A stretch of DNA of 9,716 bases. Source: Actinomycetes bacterium (lineage in GTDB: Bacteria; Actinomycetota; Acidimicrobiia; Acidimicrobiales; JAKAOS01). The notes under the pieces are model-generated. The model was given only the letters and a program-made list of their open reading frames with translations, was not told the origin of the DNA and made no database searches. The translations under genes were made by a program, and so were the position numbers. Below are positions 5,844 through 9,716 of the stretch, piece by piece (within the stretch, counting starts at the first letter, position 1; every line of letters begins with the position of its first letter). Location of the stretch: positions 1 through 9,716 of the forward strand of contig JAJYGW010000371.1 in assembly GCA_021790615.1 (NCBI GenBank), in the 5' to 3' direction.

Positions 5844-6650
5844 CTAACAGGGAAGCCGCGCCGAGTGCCCCCCGTCGACCGGCACCACGGCACCGGTGAC
5901 CGCGCGTGCCCGGTCACTCACGAGAAAGCCGATGACTTCCGCCACGTCCTCGGGCTCGGCGATCCGCCCCAGGACATGCTGGCGGAGCACCGCCTCGCGA
6001 GCCGCCGTCGGGTCGGGCTGGGCCGCGAAGAACTCGTCGACGAGGCGCGTCCGGGTGAACCCGGGCGCGACGCAGTTCACTCTCGTCCCCGTCGCCCCGG
6101 CCTCCAGCGCGAGCGTCCGGGTCAAGCCCTCGACGGCTGCCTTCGCCGCGGCGTAGGGAAACATCCCCGGGACCGTCAGCCTCGCGTGGATCGAAGAGAT
6201 GGTGACGATGCTGCCCACGCCCGACGCACCGAGCGAGCCGAGGGCGTGCTTGGCGCAGAGCCACGTCGACTTCAGGTCCACGTCGAAGACCGCGTCCCAC
6301 TCGGACTCCGTCATCGTCGCCGGCGACCCGTAGGCGTTGACCCCGGCGGCGCACACGAGGAAGTCCAGCCGCCCGAAGGCGCTGACGGCCTCGGAGAACG
6401 CGTCTGCGACCTGCGCCTCGGCGGCGGCATCGGCGACGAGCGGGTGCGCGATGCCGCCCGCACGCCGGACGGCGGCGACGGTCGCGGCCACCGCGGTGTC
6501 GTCTCGATCCAGCACGGCGACCCGGGCGCCTCGGGAGGAGAGCAGATCCACCGTCGCCGCACCGATCCCCCGCCCGCCGCCCGTGACGACACCCGCCCGC
6601 CCGAAGAGCTCGCCGACGGGTACGGCCGGGTTCCCGGATGGCTGCGACAT
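5844..6650 (-). CDS. Classical short-chain dehydrogenase/reductase (SDR), putative sugar or sugar-acid dehydrogenase
   Basis: NAD(P)-dependent oxidoreductase of 268 residues. TGGGRGIG (23-30) binds the cofactor and Asp48 after the second strand points to NAD. CAAG (100-103) is the usual NNAG site in variant form. Catalytic Ser153, Tyr166 and Lys170 are present in TISSIHA and PYAAAK. The Asn of the classical catalytic tetrad, expected in the DVxLK segment, is Asp125. PG plus TRTRL follows strand 6, and the C-terminus ends in the usual VDGG. The start at 6650 is 4 bases after the aldehyde dehydrogenase stop, with GGAGG 11 bases upstream. Sugar 1-dehydrogenases and 2-keto-3-deoxy-sugar-acid dehydrogenases both belong to this family. 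Context suggests a step of the sugar oxidation pathway; which step is open. Confidence 0.9.
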   Translation of the reverse strand: MSQPSGNPAVPVGELFGRAGVVTGGGRGIGAATVDLLSSRGARVAVLDRDDTAVAATVAAVRRAGGIAHPLVADAAAEAQVADAFSEAVSAFGRLDFLVCAAGVNAYGSPATMTESEWDAVFDVDLKSTWLCAKHALGSLGASGVGSIVTISSIHARLTVPGMFPYAAAKAAVEGLTRTLALEAGATGTRVNCVAPGFTRTRLVDEFFAAQPDPTAAREAVLRQHVLGRIAEPEDVAEVIGFLVSDRARAVTGAVVPVDGGHSARLPC

Positions 6651-6654
6651 CGGC

Positions 6655-8055
6655 TCAGGAGCCTCCGGCCGGTGCGATCGTGGCGGTCTGGGTCCAGGTG
6701 AAGAACTCCCGGGCCGCCTTACCCTGCTCGCGAGGCCCGATGCTCGAGTCCTTGACCCCACCGAACGGGGCGTAGAGGTCCACGCCCGAGGTCGGGGCGT
6801 TCACCCGGACGAGTCCCGCCTCGAGGCGAAGGAGGACTCCGAGGGCACGATCGAGGTCCCGCGTGAACAAGGCCGCAGCGAGGCCGTAGCGCACCCCGTT
6901 CGCGAACGCGATCGCCTCCTCCAGGTCGCGCGCGGGGAGCACGGCGACGATCGGCCCGAAGATCTCCTCCTGCGCCACCCGGTGCGAGGGATCGATCCCC
7001 CCGACAACGGTGGGCGCGACGAAGAACCCGTCCCGCGCCAGCGATCGGCCCCCCGTCAGCACCCGCCCCCCGGCAGCGGTCACGGCATCCGCGCCGGCGA
7101 CGACCGCCCGGCGGGCCGCCTCCGTGATCACCGGACCGACGACGGTCGCCGCGGCTCCCGGATCGCCCACCGGGAGGCGCTCGACAGCCGCCACGAGCGC
7201 GTCGACGAACCCGGCGGCGTCGCCCGTCACCACGACTCGCGAGGTCGCCGTGCACTTCTGGCCCGCGTAACCCATGGCGGCACCCGCGATGATCGACGCC
7301 GCCGTCTCGTGGTCCGCGTCCTCCAGGACCACCGACGGGTTCTGCCCCCCCATCTCCGCCTGGACGGGGATGCCCCGCCGGACGGCATCGGTGGCGAGCG
7401 CGGCCCCGACCGCCGCTGAACCGGTGAAGGAGAGCGCGTCGACCGCGCCGAGCACCGCCTGGCCCGTCGCCGCACCGCCGGGCAGCACGGCGAGCAGTCC
7501 CGCGGGAAGGTGCGCCCCGACGAGCTCACCGAGGCGCATCGCCGTCGCCGTCGCCGCGGGCGCCGGCTTGAGCAGGACCGCGTTGCCGTAGGCGAGCGCG
7601 GGGGCGAGCTTCCAGAGGGGGATCGCGACCGGGAAGTTCCACGGGGTGATGCAGCCGGCCACGCCGTGTGGGCGGCGGCGCGCGAGCAGGAGGACACCCC
7701 CCGCTGCGGGCAGCGTCTCGCCGTCGGGATCCAGGCAGCCACCTGCGTAGTAGCGGAGGATCGCCACGCCGCGAGCAACCTCACCGGCCATCTCCCCGAC
7801 CGGCTTGCCGACCTCGCGCACGCCGAGGGCAACCAGCTCCGCCGCTGCGGCCTCGACCGCACCGGCAGCACCGGAGAGCGCGGCTGCCCGCTCCAGCGGC
7901 GTGGCGGCCGCCCACTCGCGCTGCGCCGCGCGAGCGGTCTCGAGTGCTCGCTGCACCGCCGCAGCATCCGCGGCCGGCACCGACGCGACGACGTCGAGAG
8001 GGTGCTGCGGGGAGCGGCTCTCGACGAGCTCGATCGGTACGTCGGACGCGGTCAC
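6655..8055 (-). CDS. NAD(P)-dependent aldehyde dehydrogenase, probable 2-oxoglutarate semialdehyde dehydrogenase
   Basis: Cytoplasmic ALDH-superfamily enzyme of 466 residues, slightly short at the N-terminus. Key residues are all visible: Asn140 in TPWNFP, Lys163 in LLKPAP, FTGSAAVG (210-217) for cofactor binding, general base Glu234 in EMGGQNP, nucleophile Cys268 in GQKCTATSR and EEIFGP (363-368). The GQKCTATSR surround is the kind seen in 2-oxoglutarate semialdehyde dehydrogenases, the last enzyme of Weimberg-type pentose and of glucarate/galactarate oxidation. The neighbouring sugar-acid dehydratase supports this. The GTG start at 8055 has GGGAG 10 bases upstream. It is followed after 4 bases by the SDR gene. 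A succinate semialdehyde or lactaldehyde dehydrogenase role is the alternative. Confidence 0.9.
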   Translation of the reverse strand: MTASDVPIELVESRSPQHPLDVVASVPAADAAAVQRALETARAAQREWAAATPLERAAALSGAAGAVEAAAAELVALGVREVGKPVGEMAGEVARGVAILRYYAGGCLDPDGETLPAAGGVLLLARRRPHGVAGCITPWNFPVAIPLWKLAPALAYGNAVLLKPAPAATATAMRLGELVGAHLPAGLLAVLPGGAATGQAVLGAVDALSFTGSAAVGAALATDAVRRGIPVQAEMGGQNPSVVLEDADHETAASIIAGAAMGYAGQKCTATSRVVVTGDAAGFVDALVAAVERLPVGDPGAAATVVGPVITEAARRAVVAGADAVTAAGGRVLTGGRSLARDGFFVAPTVVGGIDPSHRVAQEEIFGPIVAVLPARDLEEAIAFANGVRYGLAAALFTRDLDRALGVLLRLEAGLVRVNAPTSGVDLYAPFGGVKDSSIGPREQGKAAREFFTWTQTATIAPAGGS

Positions 8056-8076
8056 CGGCCACCCACTCCCTGTCGG

Positions 8077-8089
8077 CCGGGCAGCCCGG
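8077..8089. repeat. Short GC inverted repeat before the aldehyde dehydrogenase gene
   Basis: CCGGGC-A-GCCCGG forms a compact hairpin, a 5-pair stem with a three-base loop. It lies 22 to 34 bases upstream of the ALDH start codon in the mRNA. It could affect translation or mRNA stability. No further support is visible. Confidence 0.3.
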
Positions 8090-8120
8090 TGGGCTCGACG
8101 GCACGGCCCACTGCCCGCCT

Positions 8121-8133
8121 CGGCGATTCGCCG
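8121..8133. repeat. Inverted repeat CGGCGATTCGCCG between dehydratase and aldehyde dehydrogenase
   Basis: CGGCGA-T-TCGCCG is a perfect inverted repeat around one central base, in the 124-base gap between the dehydratase stop and the ALDH start. Its compact symmetry would suit a protein-binding site or a small hairpin downstream of the dehydratase stop. No promoter boxes are recognisable nearby. Confidence 0.3.
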
Positions 8134-8138
8134 TAAGC

Positions 8139-8167
8139 ACGCCGTCTCCCGACCCCCCGACCAGGAA
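8139..8167. repeat. 29-base direct repeat, intergenic copy
   Basis: Identical at all 29 positions to 8199-8227 and exactly 60 bases away. On the minus strand it reads FLVGGSGDGV in the same frame as the dehydratase but after its stop codon. The neighbouring bases also resemble the gene's tail: GGCGGCGAC before it against GGTTGCGAC in the gene, and in the seven codons after GGSGDG every first base but the last agrees. It is best read as a partial tandem duplication of the dehydratase 3' end. Confidence 0.85.
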
Positions 8168-8179
8168 CCGGTCGCCGCC

Positions 8180-9716
8180 TCAATGGTTCTCCCTCGGTAC
8201 GCCGTCTCCCGACCCCCCGACCAGGAAGTCGAAGTCGCAACCGCGGTCTGCCTGGAGCACGTGCTCCACGTACAGGGCCGCGTAGCCCCGCGTCGCCACC
8301 GGCGGCGGCGGGGCCCAGCCCTGGCGCCGAGTCTCCAGCTCCGCCTCGTCCACCTCGAGCGCGAGGGTGCGCGCCCCGACGTCGAGGACGATCACGTCCC
8401 CGGTCCGCACGAGCGCCAGCGGGCCGCCCGCCGCCGCCTCAGGAGCCACGTGCAGGACGACGGTGCCGTAGGCCGTGCCGGACATCCGCGCGTCGGAGAT
8501 ACGGACCATGTCCGTCACCCCTTCGGCGAGGAGCTTGCGGGGCAGCGGGAGGTTCCCCACCTCCGGCATGCCCGGGTAGCCCCGCGGTCCGGCGTTCCGC
8601 ACGACGAGCACGTCCTCGGCGGAAACGTCGAGGGACGGGTCGTCGGCGGCCTCCCGGTACGCCTCGATCGTGTCGAAGACGACCGCCCGGCCCCGGTGGC
8701 GAAGGAGCGACGGTGACGCCGCTGAGACCTTGAGCACGGCGCCGTCCGGGCAGAGGTTGCCGTGGAGCACGACCGTTCCCGCCCCGGAAGGCTGGACAGG
8801 TTCGGCGACGGTGCGGATCACCTCGGGTCGCCAGCACCGGCTGCCCGCGACGTTCTCCGCAACGGTGCGGCCCGTCGCCGTGATCGCGTCACCGGCAAGG
8901 AGCCCGGCTCGGCAGAGCTCGTCGGTCACCACCGGGAGGCCCCCGCCATCGGCGAAGTCCTCCATGAGGTGTGCGCCCGAGGGCTCGACGTCGACGAGCA
9001 GCGGGACCTTCGCGCCGAGGCGGTCGAAGTCGTCGAGGCTGAGCGCGACACCCGCACGCCCCGCGATCGCGAGCAGGTGGATCACGGCGTTGGTCGAGCC
9101 GCCGATCGCGGCGTTCGTGACGATCGCGTTCTCGAAGGAGCTCCGCGTGAGGATCGTCGACGGCCGCAGCCCCTCCCCGACCATTGCGACGATCCGCTGA
9201 CCGGACGCCTGCGCCACCCGGAGGCGTCCTGCGTCAGGCGCCGGGATCGCGGCGGCCCCGGGGAGGGTCATCCCGAGCGCCTCCGCCATGCACGCCATCG
9301 TGGAGGCCGTGCCCATCACCATGCAGTGACCGTTCGAGCGGTGCATGCACGTCTCGGCCTCCAGGAAGTCCTCGGGTGACATCGTCCCGGCACGGACCTC
9401 CTCGGAGAACCGCCAGACGTCGGTCCCGGAACCGATCGAGCGACCGTGGAACCGGCCGGAGAGCATCGGCCCACCGGTCACCATGATGGCAGGCAGATCC
9501 ACGCTCGCGGCCCCCATCAGCATCGCCGGTGTCGTCTTGTCGCACCCCGAGAGCAGCACCACCCCGTCGAGGGGGTTCGCCCGGAGGGACTCTTCGACGT
9601 CCATCGCCATGAGGTTGCGGAGGAACATCGCCGTCGGGCGGATCAACGTCTCCCCGAGCGAGATGGTCGGGAACTCGAGGGGGAACCCGCCGGCCTGCCA
9701 GACGCCGCGCTTGACC
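8180..9716 (-). CDS. IlvD/Edd family sugar-acid dehydratase (arabonate/xylonate dehydratase-like), 5' end missing
   Basis: Removes water from an aldonic acid to give the 2-keto-3-deoxy acid, using an iron-sulfur cluster and Mg. The frame runs through the right edge: 511 residues are visible and about 60-70 N-terminal residues are outside, including the first cluster cysteine. The visible part begins VKRGVWQAGGFPLEFP, conserved in the family. The other two cluster cysteines are in SGCDKTTPA (codon 9542-9544) and GHCMVMGTA (codon 9323-9325). The Lys of CDKTTPA is the metal-binding residue and the Ser of ARMSGTAYG (codon 8480-8482) the probable catalytic base. The C-terminus FLVGGSGDGVPRENH fits sugar-acid dehydratases better than dihydroxy-acid dehydratase IlvD. 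An in-frame TTG at 9646 falls inside conserved sequence and is not the start. Confidence 0.93.
   Translation of the reverse strand, partial: VKRGVWQAGGFPLEFPTISLGETLIRPTAMFLRNLMAMDVEESLRANPLDGVVLLSGCDKTTPAMLMGAASVDLPAIMVTGGPMLSGRFHGRSIGSGTDVWRFSEEVRAGTMSPEDFLEAETCMHRSNGHCMVMGTASTMACMAEALGMTLPGAAAIPAPDAGRLRVAQASGQRIVAMVGEGLRPSTILTRSSFENAIVTNAAIGGSTNAVIHLLAIAGRAGVALSLDDFDRLGAKVPLLVDVEPSGAHLMEDFADGGGLPVVTDELCRAGLLAGDAITATGRTVAENVAGSRCWRPEVIRTVAEPVQPSGAGTVVLHGNLCPDGAVLKVSAASPSLLRHRGRAVVFDTIEAYREAADDPSLDVSAEDVLVVRNAGPRGYPGMPEVGNLPLPRKLLAEGVTDMVRISDARMSGTAYGTVVLHVAPEAAAGGPLALVRTGDVIVLDVGARTLALEVDEAELETRRQGWAPPPPVATRGYAALYVEHVLQADRGCDFDFLVGGSGDGVPRENH
8199..8227. repeat. 29-base direct repeat, copy inside the dehydratase gene
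   Basis: The second copy of the repeat at 8139-8167. It encodes the conserved C-terminal FLVGGSGDGV of the dehydratase followed by PRENH and the stop codon, so this is the copy under protein-level selection and the probable source. Confidence 0.85.

Noticed and set aside
5817..7419. Long plus-strand open frames opposite the SDR and aldehyde dehydrogenase genes
   Set aside because: They are Arg/Pro/Asp-rich shadows of genes with intact catalytic motifs, without ribosome binding sites or family features.
8139..8227. Two 29-base repeats with a 31-base spacer, resembling the geometry of a minimal type I-E CRISPR array
   Set aside because: One copy encodes the conserved C-terminus of the dehydratase, there is no third unit on either side, the repeat is not palindromic in the CRISPR manner, and no cas gene is present.
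8253..8268. Perfect 16-base palindrome TGGAGCACGTGCTCCA near the end of the dehydratase gene
   Set aside because: It encodes the ordinary segment VEHVLQ with favoured codons. One such palindrome in about 10 kb of GC-rich coding DNA is not surprising, and there is no promoter nearby.
9644..9646. TTG at 9646 as the start of the dehydratase
   Set aside because: The frame continues to the window edge with conserved family residues (KRGVWQAGGFPLEFP), so the gene is simply cut by the window.

Overview
The window is a GC-rich (roughly 70 percent), densely packed piece of a bacterial chromosome. Start/stop overlaps of 4 bases, GTG starts, a leaderless promoter layout and strong G/C at third codon positions suggest an actinobacterium (Actinomycetota). 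A high-GC Chloroflexota member cannot be excluded. No tRNA, rRNA, insertion sequence, phage gene or CRISPR array was found. All open frames not listed here look like shadows of the nine genes described.

Left half, plus strand (55-3811): an efflux operon. A promoter with a TTGACA box and a TACTCT box lies so that transcription should begin on or next to the ATG at 90, giving a leaderless message. Short palindromes and repeated CCACTC boxes surround it. It reads through an ABC ATPase, an ABC-2 type six-helix permease, an ArsR-like winged-helix regulator and an MFS efflux-type transporter. The four genes overlap by 4, 4 and about 20 bases, so they are very probably translated as a coupled unit. 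The likely logic is two export systems under a regulator encoded in the same operon; the substrate is unknown.

Right half, minus strand (9716 down to 3814): a sugar or sugar-acid oxidation cluster. In transcription order it holds an IlvD/Edd sugar-acid dehydratase (5' end outside the window), an aldehyde dehydrogenase resembling 2-oxoglutarate semialdehyde dehydrogenase, a classical SDR, an extended SDR (epimerase/dehydratase fold, possibly a sugar or uronate 1-dehydrogenase) and an SMP-30 lactonase. Together these cover sugar oxidation to lactone, lactone opening, aldonate dehydration and final semialdehyde oxidation: the outline of a non-phosphorylative (Weimberg-type) pentose or uronate pathway. 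The 2-keto-3-deoxy-aldonate dehydratase or aldolase is not in the window. A hairpin after the SDR may divide the cluster into two transcription units.

The two blocks converge at 3809-3816, where the opposing stop codons are 2 bases apart. The clearest sequence oddity is a perfect 29-base direct repeat (8139-8167 and 8199-8227). One copy encodes the C-terminal tail of the dehydratase and the other lies in the same frame just after its stop codon, which looks like a partial tandem duplication of the gene's 3' end. I see no wholly new system here: the gene families are known, and the interest lies in the arrangement and regulatory details.
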